Origin: Saussurea involucrata
Taxonomy: Eukaryota > Streptophyta > Magnoliopsida > Asterales > Asteraceae
Length of the DNA stretch: 64,000 nucleotides
Assembly (NCBI GenBank): GCA_033807775.1
Contig: CM066321.1
Coordinates: 248,360,422 to 248,424,421, forward strand
Reading direction: 5' to 3'
Position 1 is the stretch's first letter, and each line of letters begins with the position of its first letter. Below, piece by piece: positions 54,828 to 64,000 of the stretch. The notes below the pieces were generated by a model. That model was not told the DNA's origin, searched no databases, and was given only the letters and a program-made list of their open reading frames with translations. The position numbers and the translations under genes are program-made.

Positions 54828-56035
54828 GTGTTGGGAGTTCTGGAGGATTTTATTCCCACGGTTGAAAATCCCGGTGGAAGTGATAACAGAACGGAAGAGG
54901 AAATAATGGATGATGATCTGATACAGGATATCATTTATGTGGATTCAGAGGATGAACCTGAAGTGACAGTTGTTAAGATAAAGGAGGAGTTAGATGATGT
55001 ATTTGATGGTACTAATGTACAACCTGGAGATTCGGATTCTGGTGATGAACCTACTGATGCTCAACCTGGTCCAGTTATTGATGTTCCAGTCATACCTGAT
55101 CTACCAGAAGGAAAGATAAAAGATCCGGTATCAGATGCAGAAATGAGAAACTTTCAGATGCTGATTGATAGGGAATCATTGATTGAAAGAAGAGGCCACA
55201 AAATAAGAATCATTACTCCATTTCATGAAGACATCAGGAGTGATCTATTTGTGAAACAAGTTCAGCCGATTGACAAGATAAAGTTGTATTCCATTGAGAA
55301 ATTCCCATCTTTGCATCAAGTCGAGTATCTGCATCTTATGAGCAACAAAGACAGAGAACTCAAGTTTGTTAGAACTGACAAGGAGATCGTGAAGAATTCA
55401 AAGATAGAATCGGAGAAATTCTGAACGTATGGTATCCAAGATTCACGGTCTACCGCACATATGGCAAAGAATGGTCTTTCAGTGAAGCAAACTTCAAATC
55501 ATTAACTTGTGAAAACGTCTTCAGTTTATATGACATACTTGCAAGGCTTCCAAATAAAGATAAGACTTGGTCTGAGCCGTATCAAGCAGTAAAGAGGTTC
55601 ATGAAGAATTTGATTAAGCTTGCATACTTGACTGATTTTCAGCTGGCGTTGGAGGGAAATCATATTTGAGTAAATGTCAGGAGGCCAAACAGAAATCTGC
55701 CACATATTCAAGGTATTCCATTGTATACTGTGTTAGAGAAACCAGAATTTCGGGTTGTCTATCACAATGGACAGAAAAAGAAGAAGTTCTTGAGGCTGAA
55801 TGAGATCAATAAGTTCTGTGATGGTACTCTGAACATGATAAAGATTCGTTCGACAGAAAAGACCAGACTTGATGAGCAGAAGAAAGTGCCTCTGATAGAG
55901 AAAGAGAAGGTGTTGATTGACAAAGCACTGAAAGCTATTCAAGACAGACTGGATTACAGTAATGCATTGAGAAGATTTGAAATCATCTTTGGGATCAGAA
56001 AAAGATACATATCTCCAGAGCAACTGAGAAGATAA
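54828..56035 (+). pseudogene. Element C ORF3, C-terminal domain
   Basis: The first frame (to 55424) has an acidic linker, then IRSDLFVKQVQPIDKIKLYS. It shifts near 55415 into WYPRFTVYRTYGKEWSFSEA, matching VYPVFTVRREDG and EWNFSEADF of A. The domain continues with LAYLTDFQLALEG, a stop near 55670, EKPEFRVVYHNGQKKK and NKFCDGTLNM, and ends at 56035. The order of blocks is the same in A and B. The sequence is well conserved in motifs but broken by a shift and a stop. Confidence 0.8.
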
Positions 56036-56061
56036 ACTTTTGTATTTTCTTACTTGGATAC

Positions 56062-56073
56062 AAAGGGGGAGAA
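56062..56073 (+). other. Polypurine tract of element C
   Basis: AAAGGGGGAGAA abuts the LTR that starts at 56074. Confidence 0.9.
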
Positions 56074-56302
56074 TGTTAGTGCTTAAATTGCTAATTGTAT
56101 CCAAGCAGAAGGGTCTAATTTGTAAATTCTACTCTAAGTATAAAAGGCTTAGATAGAGTTAGTTTTACATAACTTTGGGATCTAATATCAAGATACTTGT
56201 GTCATATTCTCTCTACACCATTTGTAATTACTTCTTGAAATCAATTAGAGATGACTTGAGTATTGCTTGATCATTGTTTGTTTACTTGTTTCTGGGAACA
56301 CA
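56074..56302 (+). repeat. Element C 3' LTR, 229 bp
   Basis: The LTR runs from TGTTAGTGCTTAAA to TCTGGGAACACA and includes TATAAAAGG at 56139. It is short, like those of A, D and E, and only its ends resemble them. Confidence 0.88.
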
Positions 56303-56418
56303 ATAATTACATCGTATTTTATGTAAATGTATATAATTATGTTAATATTTAAGATAACTATATACAAATCAGTACTAATAATTTCATAACCTTATTTGAG
56401 TTATGGTCTATCTATAAG
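56303..56418. other. Short AT-rich interval between C and LTR H
   Basis: 116 bp of AT-rich sequence without recognisable features. It begins with ATAAT, the expected target duplication of C. Confidence 0.6.
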
Positions 56419-56962
56419 TGTAACACCTCGAATTTTCCATAATGATTGTACATTTGGGAGAACGTTTAAAATATTAAGGGACGTTATCTTAAACAAAGTG
56501 TACGATTTAGTGTCGAAGGGTCACATTGTAATTGACCAAAGTTTGAATCTATTTGTGGAATTATGAAACTTCAGGGTTGGTTTGGTCTTTTGATTAAAGT
56601 TGGTTATGTATTTAATGGGGAAGGCGGTTTTGAATTGAGAAATATCTTAATTCTCAGTTTGGAAGTCGGTTTAGAGCATGCAAAAGAGAGAAGAAGAAAT
56701 CAAACATCAAGGTTCCTTTTGGTAATAGTTTTCAATCATCTTCCCTACCCAATTTCTGAAAAGATTGGTAATTGCAGTGTATATGACCTTTCAATAGGTT
56801 ATCGAATTAGTGGGGAGAAGGAATTTGATTACTGGAATTTGGCTTTGGGTTACCGACTTTGAATTCAATCCAGGTGAGTTCATCTCTTTATGAAACTAAA
56901 TGTGTTTTATCAAATTAATGAGTAAATTAATATTGTTAAGAGTGTTGGAGACTTATGGTTAA
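56419..56962 (+). repeat. Gypsy LTR H, left part
   Basis: It begins TGTAACACCTCGAATTTTCC, typical of Tekay-like LTRs, and has TTATGTATTTAATGG as a candidate core promoter near 56603. A CAG|GTGAGT splice donor is at 56874. Element E interrupts it at the GTTAA site (56958-56962). The rest lies beyond the window. The predicted 99-residue open frame over it shows no motif. Confidence 0.65.
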
Positions 56963-57227
56963 TGTGAAATCCCAGATCTAGCAAACAAACATAATCCAAT
57001 GTAGAGAGAATCTAGAGAGCAAAGTTGTCATCCATATATTGACATCAAAGTACAAAATGACATATGCATAAAGTGTTTCTCTAAGCTCTAGATTATTACT
57101 AGCTAATGAACTAGACATGCCTATTTATACCCCATACAAACAAGGTATAAAGGCATTTACAATACAGTATAGACTATTACAGTACATTGACTTTACAATA
57201 AATCATGAATATAATAATGCTCTAACA
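56963..57227 (-). repeat. Element E 3' LTR, 265 bp
   Basis: The LTR runs from TGTGAAATCCCAG to TGCTCTAACA on the plus strand and is followed by the purine tract. The outer flank GTTAA would be the target duplication. Confidence 0.85.
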
Positions 57228-57240
57228 ATCTCCCCCTTTG
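57228..57240 (-). other. Polypurine tract of element E
   Basis: The minus strand reads CAAAGGGGGAGAT, identical to the tract of element A. Confidence 0.9.
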
Positions 57241-59958
57241 GATTCAAGATTTAAAAAATATGACAGCAGTCTTCAGCTCTTGATCTTCAAAACTTTAACT
57301 ATGACCGCTTTGAACGTTGAAGCTTTGACAGTCTTCAAACAGTTGAATCTTCACAAGTTCATGTTGAACTTTGATGCTTTTGATAGTCTTCAAACTCTTG
57401 TATTTGATCAGCCTTCACATTTTTGAACATTTAGGTGTAAGCACAATCGAGTCTCTCAGATCTAAGATAACCATATTCAAAAACACTTCAGACTTCACAT
57501 GATCCGAAATCTTCAACTTTGAGCAATCTGAATCCATATATGAGGGATTTGAAAAAATCTTTGTCTTTTACAATGTAAAGTCAGTCTTCTTCAAAACAAT
57601 CTTCAATAAATTGTCTTCAAGTATTGAACGCGAATTTCAGATCTTTGCAGCTTTGAACTTTGAAGCTTTGAAAAACTTTGAAGCTTTGAACTTTGAAGAA
57701 TTGAAATCTTTGAAGCTTTGAACTCAAACTTTGAATGATTTCTTGAACTTTGTATCTTCATCTCTTCGATCTTAAAATTGTCTTTGAACATTGAACAACG
57801 AACTCTCTTGAAACATCTCGGAACATCTTGTTGACTTTGACAAATTTCTCCCCCTTAATCTTTCATTGACAAATCTTTCTTTTCTTCAGGGTATTATTTC
57901 TCCCCCTATTCTTCAGTATACTATTTCTCCCCCTTTTTGATGATTGTGAGCATCATGATCATCAAAACCTTCATCAAATTACAACACGCACTTTGTTCAC
58001 CACAAGTAACATTCTCCTCCTTTTTGATCTGATAAACCGTCAATTCCAAAAGATATTTATCTGAATCTTTTCAAATTCAGATAAATAGAGAGTGGTAACC
58101 CTGAAACAACGGATGAATCAGTTAAAATACCTGTAAGTAGGACGGGGCCACTTAGTACAACGGATGTACTTTGTAAAGGAGCTTTTTGATGTTCACTCCC
58201 CCAGGGCTTCCATTTATTCAATCATCGAAAAACCATAAAGGAATTTCTATGAACGTTATGATAAGAAAACATATTCCTTGTGTGAACGTGCTTGTGTAGA
58301 AAGAATTGAAGCAACATATGCTTTGAATAATAGGCTCAAAGCATGTAAACTGTTGAGACAACAACAATTTTCCTCGGACTTAATGTGCATGAATAAAGAG
58401 CGAAGGTGGGGCAAACTTCCTTCTTTTTCAATATCTAGACCTTCCGAGTGAAGATCAGATAGATTATATGCTGCGTGCCCAAGAAAAATGAAACATTCCT
58501 TTGTTAAGAAAGAAATGAGTAGCTGGTGGGGTTAAATGCAAGAGTTGGCATGGGCTAACTGCCTGTTTCAACTTTCAATGATGGTCACCAAAGAATGTGA
58601 ACCAATCAGTAATGTGGCTTCCCGGCTCAGAAAATGGATTGTGCGGAGTTCTCTTATTCTTTTAACTCTGTTCTCACACCCTCTTTCTGTTTTTAATCCG
58701 CTCACTTCTACCCAAACTCTCATTTACATTTTACCTCAGCACAATGAGATACTCAACAGGATGAGTAATCTCCCCCACTCTTTGATTTCGACCCCTCACC
58801 CCTCAATCACTCAAGGATAACTTCTTGGGTAGGAAACACTAGTTAACGTGAATCCATAGAAGTTATGTATGCTCACACACTGATCCCATGAAATTGTCCA
58901 AGAAGTTTGTGTTGTTCAACAGTTTAGTTTGAACAAATAAATCGGCATTTGAGTCACATTGCCATCAGAATGTATGCTCCTCAATAATATTTGAGCATTT
59001 GATCTTTGAAGAATTCTCAAAACAATAATAAAGAATGAATGAAATGAAAGACTTGTTTGAGATTCTGACAATGTATCAATCAGATCAAATATTATGAATG
59101 ATGATCATAAAAGGATAGGGTATCAAAGAATTGAAATTTGTTTATATGAACAAATATAAACAATCTTTGAATGAAACATTTAAGTTCTTATGTTGAATGA
59201 ATGTATGATGCTCAGCAAATGTTGGAATACAAACAGGAGTATTACCATCGAAAAATTGTTTCGTTTTGAGACATGGTAATAGCAAAATCAATAAGAAGCT
59301 GAACCGGTGTGTATGAATACTTGAAAGTAGAGAAAAGATAATACACAAGTATTAATCTTTGGAAACACACGGTCAGAAATGATGTCACAATAATCTGAGA
59401 TATACACGAAAAACATTTAAAATCACACTTCTAAATTCATAAAATCAGTTTGAGAATAGAGAAGTGGTTTGAACATTTTAAGAAAACGTTTTTCATGCTT
59501 GAAAGTTGTTCTTCTTTCAAACAATCAGAGATTAAGGTCAGAAGATACATACAGTTAAAATATTTGAGCTCCCCCTCAAATCATGATATAATGATTTATA
59601 AACAGATAAGCTCCCCCTTAACATGTGCAAAAGATCTTTATATGTACAAAATCTGCACAAAGAACAAGACATGGATTAAAATATCCTTAAACATGAAAAC
59701 GAGTTCTGAATTACCAGGATTGAAGTCAATTCAGAAGTCATAGTCGTTGAAGAACGAGTCCTGATCTGATATGATCGGAAGTCAAAATCGTTGAAGTACG
59801 GGTTCTGAACTGAATTATTCAGAAGCCATCAATCTTTGCTCCCCCTTAATGGTACAAATATTCTTCAAATAAAATTCACCGCTTCTCTTCTGTTTTCAGT
59901 CATGTGTGTGGTATATATGTAACATTCAGCACAACACATGAAGAACCTACAAAACAGA
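57241..59958 (-). other. Element E 3' non-coding region
   Basis: It is non-coding on both strands. A local repeat of TTTGAAGCTTTGAA units lies at about 57640-57722. Further purine tracts occur near 57849, 57901, 57930, 59573, 59612 and 59842. The block at about 58400-58830 aligns with D at about 43230-43600. A hairpin array lies at 59704-59824. A protease stub with HMTENRR is at about 59890-59915. I found no independent gene. Confidence 0.7.
59704..59824 (-). repeat. Three-hairpin array in element E 3' region
   Basis: Stems pair 59704-59712 with 59728-59736 (TTCTGAATT/AATTCAGAA), 59759-59766 with 59773-59779 (TCC-GATC with one bulged T) and 59803-59809 with 59818-59824 (TTCTGAA/TTCAGAA). Each is framed as in element D. 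The paired arms vary together between units. Confidence 0.85.
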
Positions 59959-61059
59959 TTAAGCAGATTTTGGTACCCAACGACACTTGGGTCCTAGTGT
60001 GTTAGGTGTAGATTTCTTAGAAGGAATACTGCAAGTACCGTACCAATAAGAAGTATATAATCTTTATGCACAAAATCATTTGATCCACAGTAGGAACAAC
60101 AAATTTTCTTATGTGCCAACCTAATCAGATGATTTGTAGAATAAACAAGATTAGGTGGAACATAAGATTTACCTTTCGGAGCATTGTTCCTCTTTGCTTT
60201 TGATGTGGATGCAGATGATTTCAGAACATCTTTCTTAGGAATTGTTGTGCCTTTGACTCTCCATTCCATCTTCAGCTTCTTGAAGACTGGAACTTCTTCA
60301 GGTTTTGAAGTATTAACTTTAGGCACTGTTGGTTTATTATCTGATTTATCAAGCAAAGAATTATAGAAGAGATTTGTTGAACGAATCTGATCTTTTGAGA
60401 AATCAGTTGATCTGTTAAATTGTTTAGAAGGAATGTTTTTAACGCTTGAACTTGAAGCAGTTTTAAAGGAGCATTCAAAATCATTTGAATTAACAAATGG
60501 AGTCTGAAAGATAGTATCAGGATTGACCTGCTTTGAGACATCAAATTTAAAAATGATGTCTTCAAGTTCTTTGACTTTGTTTATCAAAACATTTTTCTGT
60601 TTAAAAATTAGATCAAATTTCTTTTGGAGATCAGATTTGATCAATTGATCTTTCATAATATTAGCTGATAAACCATATAATCTTTTGGTAAGATTAAGAA
60701 TCGCATCTTCAAAATGTTTACGTTCCGATTCAAAATCTTTTTCCAAGAATTTTCTTTTATCAGTTACCTCTTTGAAAGTTTCCATATTTTTCTTTTTAAG
60801 GGTTTTATTTTCCTGTTCAAAGAGATTTTTCTTTTCCGTGAAATCTTTTCTTTCCTTTTCCAAAAGATTTTCTAAATCAGAGATTTTCACGGAAAGTTCA
60901 GAACTTTTAATCTCAAAAGAATTTCGTTCCGTTTCAAAATCAGCTCTTTCTTTTTCGAGCTTCTTTTTTTCAAGAAATAAAACTTTCTCAAAGTCAGAAA
61001 CTTGTTTCAAAAGTTTTACATATTTAAGCTCAACTTCTTTCTTTTCTTCAAGAGCAAAA
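59959..61059 (-). pseudogene. Element E coiled-coil/CxxC spacer ORF, 5' truncated
   Basis: From the F junction at 61059 leftward, over 200 residues are almost pure coiled coil (KLEKERADFETERNSFE, LEKERKDFTEKKNLFEQE). Then come PFVNSNDFECSF, VPVFKKLKMEWRVKG and the motif KKICCSYCGSNDFVH that matches D. A one-base shift near 60048 leads to YWYGTCSIPSKKS and the terminal RWVPKSA. Residues upstream of FALEEKKEV belong to the F LTR and are not part of the gene. The role is presumably structural. Homologous parts are in A (14039-15652) and D. Confidence 0.8.
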
Positions 61060-62035
61060 TGTTGGTCCCGAAGGGCTATACAAGTTTGTAGAAGGGGGGG
61101 GGGGGGTGGGGTTGAATAAAAACACACAGATTTTACTTTTCTAAATTGTTTATTGATAAATCATTAACAATTTACAGCTTGTTGCGGAAACAAGATTAAG
61201 GATAAATCCTAAATCTAAACAAGTTGGAACACTAAGTTTCTTGCACTAAGAAGGAGAAGAAATTACTAATAATAACCTATCTCAAGATAAGAAGGATGAA
61301 CTTGTCCAGAGTTAGCAAGTTACTTCAAAATGAAGTGAGTTCTTCTTCTTATATACTGCATGCATTTAATGCATTGCAGTTTACACTTTACACGTGGCAG
61401 CAGCTGATTGGTTGCATGTCATTGACCTTTGTTGACAACCTAAGTAGCCGCATGTTTGAACAGTGTAGTATCAGAGTGGTTGTACGATTTCAGACAATAA
61501 GGAGGTTCTTTTCTGACATATCGTACGGAGTCGTGCAAGGGTGGTTAAGACAAAAATACTTTGTACGGAGGACTTCATGATCAGCTTTTCGTTGATTCAG
61601 CGATCTATCATTCTTCATCAGCGAATGATAGAGTTCGACGATAGCTGAAGTCTTGTACTTGATACTTCACGTTGATTGGACAAATCTGAGTCTTCGTTGA
61701 TCCGCATCAGTTCATTAGGAGACTTGTCGCTGGTTCTTGAGCTTGATCTTCGACTTCAGCGTAGAACCTATGTTGATGTGAAACTTGTCTTCAGGGATCA
61801 TAAGTAAGCAACTAACTTATCAGCGATCACCATAAGTACTGAACAGACTCAGAGTATTATGGTGAACAGTTTCGCTGAATGTTTAATCTAAAGAGCGAGA
61901 GTTCCTATCAACGGTACTGGAAGATCTTAGTACTTATCAGCGATAGTGAAACTCTGATACATATTGTTTACTTACAATTTTCACTAAGTATATAAGAGAG
62001 GGTCATTATCAAATCACTGAGGGTTTGGATCAACA
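61060..62035 (-). repeat. Element F 3' LTR, 976 bp
   Basis: The plus strand starts TGTTGGTCCCGAAGGG and ends GTTTGGATCAACA before the purine tract. A G-run (61094-61106) near the start and TATATAAG near 61989-61996 (candidate TATA on the minus strand) are present. Two hairpins lie at 61604-61632 and 61827-61865, and CAGCGA words are scattered through the right half. Confidence 0.9.
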
Positions 62036-62050
62036 ATCTCCCCCTATTTG
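62036..62050 (-). other. Polypurine tract of element F
   Basis: The minus strand reads CAAATAGGGGGAGAT, abutting the LTR. Confidence 0.9.
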
Positions 62051-62303
62051 ATTATGACATAGCAACAGAAAAAATTGCTATTTAATGAAAACATAAGGAT
62101 AAAAAGAACTCATAAAATATTTGTCCCTTTTACTGTTTTCTGGGATCTTTTCTGTACTGATGGAGTAAAGTACGTTCGCTGAAATTTTTCTTTAAACTTT
62201 GTAAAGATTACAGAGGGACGTGGAAAATTTACAAGTACAGCGAATAAAATTACAAGTACAAAAGATGTAGACAGATAAAGATAGAAATAATTTCAAGGCG
62301 ATC

Positions 62304-63537
62304 CTATCCGTCAAAAGGTTCTTCCTTAATGAGTTGTTCATCAAGGGTCATTGATGTGGCAATCATCCAATCAGGGACATCTACTCCTTGATTCTTTTTC
62401 TTCAGAGCTTCTTCAAAAATCAAGGGCTTCAGGTGTCTAGCTTTGATGTCGCGTCTGACTTCACACCAGTATAAGAGATCTCTGAGTTGTTCAATGGGAG
62501 CGATGTGGAGCTCAGAGATACGTTGAAAGTGATGGTTTCCATCGTAGTCTAGAAAGAATATCCCATATGGATCACTTACAACTGTGCCAGGAATGAAAGT
62601 TTCTCCAGGTGGTAGGGAGGTGTCAAGCGCTGAGAGATCAGCATCAGGGCCAATACTTGTTTCATTCTGTATAGGAGGACCTAAATCGGAGACTTTCTTT
62701 TTCTTAGCAGAGACTTTTCTTTGTTGAGGAGGAAGAGGAGGAATATCCACAGCAGAAGAAAGCAGGTCGATCTGTTTGTTTAAGATCTTCTCGACATGGC
62801 TTTTGAACTTTGAGCACGATCCCTGAATGGCTAATTTCGTTTCTAACCATTCAGAGAGACCAAACCTTTCTAAGGTAGCAGCATAGAAAGTTTGCTTGGT
62901 GTTGTCTTCTCTGCAGACATCCACTTCAACAACAGGAACGTCGACGTACAGTCTTCCTCTGATGTTTACTTTGATGATTTTGGATGGTCTAGATCGATAG
63001 GTCAGCATTTGTTTAGCCCATTCCAAAGTCATGTCAGAGACCTTAGTCTTTTCTCTAACGATCTTTTGAGCATCATCCCATAGCTGACGTTGAACATCAA
63101 TGGGAACTCTTTTCAGCTTGGGGTCTTTTATTGATCGTTGAGTAAGCTTGATGGCGTATTCTCTATCTTTTTCTTCAGCTTCCTTTCTTTCAGCGATTAA
63201 TCGTTCAGCTCAGAGGTGTTCCTTGTATTCCTTTTGGGAAATTCTGAACTTTGGAGGAACGATAGGAAGTTGATCACGCTTTAGAATGATTCGCTGATCT
63301 TCGAGTCTCTTGATCATTGCATCTCTCTTTTCTTGATACTCTTCACTTAGCTTTTGAGGAGTTAAGGAAGGTCTGTTTTTGTGAGAGAGCGTCTGTTCTT
63401 CAGGTTCATCAGTCTCAGAGATTAAATCTAAGACTGGGATTATTTCTTCAGCGTTGGGAGCTGGGATTATTGTTGATGAAGTCGCAGTTGTAGGAACTTC
63501 AGCGATATCCTCAAACAGGGGAGAGGACTAGCTGAAA
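62304..63537 (-). pseudogene. Element F ORF3, C-terminal exon
   Basis: Read leftward from a predicted acceptor (63538), the frame encodes SSPLFEDIAEVP, KNRPSLTPQKLSEEYQEK and SQKEYKEHL. A TGA at 63210-63212 interrupts, then AERLIAERKEAEEKDREYAI continues into the 242-codon piece. That piece has RPSKIIKVNIRG (compare SSRIMKIVYPVF in A), SDPYGIFFLDYDG (compare EPEFGIVF) and FQRISELH. It ends DEQLIKEEPFDG at 62304, about 250 bp before the PPT. It is a distant member of the ORF3 family of A, B and C. One premature stop disables it. Confidence 0.65.
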
Positions 63538-63666
63538 CGCAACGATCTTACAGGTAAGAACATGGGTAGAACAAAGATGGAAAGAATGGGATTGTGTATA
63601 GAGGTTTGCGGAGGTAGAGAACTGATAAAGTGTATATAGGAGGGATGTTGTGTAAGATTAATGTAC
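63538..63666 (-). other. Predicted intron inside element F ORF3, 129 bp
   Basis: The donor CAG|GTACATTAATC begins at 63666 and the acceptor CAGCTAG|T ends at 63538. Without splicing the upstream frame stops three codons after the donor. With splicing the frame continues openly for over 100 codons to the 63210 stop. The size suits a plant intron. Confidence 0.5.
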
Positions 63667-64000
63667 CTGACAAGCCGGCTTGTTAAGCAAGATCATCAGA
63701 TTTTCATCTTCAGTGATACCTTTTCCTTTGCCTTTGTCAGCTTCAGATGCTGATGGCTTTGTCTTTGTCCGCTCCCCTGAAGGTTCATTTATCAGAATTC
63801 CTTTAAGAGCTTTAGTTCTCTTAGCAGGCTTGACGATAAAAGAATCATCATCATCGTCATCTTCGTCATCATCATTTTTTGGAGAAGAGGATGGTTCAGC
63901 ATCAGACAAGTCGATGGCTTCTTCATCTTCAGCTTCAGACTCAGTTTCTTCAGATTCTTCTTCGAGTTGCTCCCCCTCAGATACAGAGGCGAGCTTCTCA
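63667..64000 (-). CDS. Element F ORF3, acidic exon (runs off window)
   Basis: This is an open frame read leftward from the window edge. It begins in acidic SVSEGEQLEEESEE, whose EGE is encoded by GAGGGGGAG at 63970-63978. An Asp-rich tract follows (DDDEDDDDDD), then a basic PAKRTKALKG and ADKGKGKGITEDE, similar to KDKGKGIMTEE in B. It ends at the predicted donor after LLNKPACQ. It is the middle of a large ORF3 product whose start lies outside the window. Confidence 0.6.

Larger units (their letters stand above)
51716..56302 (+). mobile_element. Sirevirus C, 5'-truncated (ORF3 to 3' LTR)
   Basis: From about 51716 the sequence is non-coding leader with TCGGAC/GTCCGA words. ORF3 (52163-56035), a PPT (56062-56073) and a 229-bp 3' LTR (56074-56302) follow. 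No gag or pol of this element is present. Its left edge abuts gypsy integrase without an LTR, so a deletion or recombination removed the 5' half. ATAAT (56303-56307) follows the LTR, but no matching copy is expected on the deleted side. Confidence 0.85.
56963..61059 (-). mobile_element. Non-autonomous Sirevirus E (5' part displaced by F)
   Basis: The 3' LTR (56963-57227), PPT, 3' non-coding region and coiled-coil/CxxC ORF (59959-61059) are present. The element is cut at 61059 by F, so its leader and 5' LTR lie beyond the window. Like D, it has no integrase, RT or ORF3 between the spacer ORF and the PPT, and its protease is only a stub around HMTENRR. It shares the hairpin array and a 3' block with D, so both come from one reduced ancestor. 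Confidence 0.82.
61060..64000 (-). mobile_element. Sirevirus F, 3' end (continues beyond window)
   Basis: The 976-bp 3' LTR, PPT and most of the C-terminal ORF3 are visible. F is inserted in element E (CAAAA at 61055-61059 is one target copy). TCGCTG or CAGCGA occurs about eleven times in 2.9 kb, against roughly 1.4 expected, in both LTR and coding sequence. Confidence 0.88.

Noticed and set aside
60685..61119. 144-codon plus-strand open frame rich in Phe and Ser
   Set aside because: Antisense of the coiled-coil ORF of E (Lys/Glu codons read as Phe/Ser), and it crosses the E-F junction.
61060..61127. N-terminal MCFYSTPPPPP extension of the E coiled-coil ORF
   Set aside because: It is translated from the F LTR (its G-run read in reverse). 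The insertion junction is at 61059/61060.
1..64000. tRNA genes suggested by repeated TGGTATCAGAGC
   Set aside because: These are primer-binding sites complementary to tRNA ends, each beside an LTR. No cloverleaf surrounds them.

Overview
The window is plant nuclear DNA made almost entirely of nested LTR retrotransposons. I see no convincing host gene. The organism is a flowering plant with a large, repeat-rich genome. An Asteraceae host is my guess from the style of the Copia elements, but nothing here proves it. Two lineages dominate: Ty1/copia Sirevirus-type elements (initiator-Met PBS, repeated AGGGGGAG purine tracts, coiled-coil spacer ORF between Gag and protease, extra ORF after pol), and Ty3/gypsy Tekay/Del-like elements with long TGTAAC...GTTACA LTRs.

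Layout from left to right. 1-319 is the right end of a B-family LTR, inserted in the leader (320-754) of a minus-strand Sirevirus called C-prime (LTR 755-1100). That lies in the decayed internal region (1101-4476) of a minus-strand gypsy element, G2, which also holds a 1547-bp solo LTR (1512-3058, TSD CTATA). The G2 5' LTR (4477-4854, resuming 36680-38781) is split by Sirevirus A (minus strand, 4855-36679, TSD ATAAT, 282-bp LTRs). The leader of A is split by Sirevirus B (plus strand, 18215-36020, TSD ACTAG, LTRs of 808 and 804 bp). The reverse transcriptase of B is split by a 2989-bp solo LTR (24635-27623, TSD GATAT). Insertions are therefore four deep. By my eye count the LTR pairs differ by about 5% in A and 3% in B, which fits the nesting order.

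38782-40119 is unassigned apart from simple repeats and retroelement-tail-like scraps. A gypsy element, G (plus strand, 40120 to about 51715), has a 1548-bp LTR and a pol decayed by C-to-T-type changes. A 5.4-kb non-autonomous Sirevirus, D (42147-47582, minus strand, TSD AAACC), sits in its gag. G is cut off against a 5'-truncated Sirevirus, C (about 51716-56302, plus strand), which keeps only the post-pol ORF and its 3' LTR. 56419-56962 is the start of another gypsy LTR (H). It is broken by a second non-autonomous element, E (56963-61059, minus strand), which is cut by Sirevirus F (61060 to window end, minus strand).

The most unusual content is shared by these elements. (1) Four Sireviruses (A, B, C, F) carry, or carry remnants of, a very long ORF after pol, here called ORF3. 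It encodes one fast-diverging protein family, and in A and B it has its own TATA box, in A also a 5' leader intron. (2) Each family is enriched in its own short word: CCGGA in A, D and C-prime, CAGAGG/CCTCTG in B, TCGCTG/CAGCGA in F, TCGGAC/GTCCGA in C. The arrays sit mainly in predicted leader introns. Two copies of one gypsy LTR family carry different words at the same place. (3) An exact GAGGGGGAG purine tract lies inside ORF3 in all four families. (4) Hairpin arrays with compensating changes occur in a solo LTR and in the non-autonomous elements D and E. A working hypothesis is that ORF3 plus the family word form a self-recognition or anti-silencing system, analogous to VANC proteins and their motifs in VANDAL DNA transposons.
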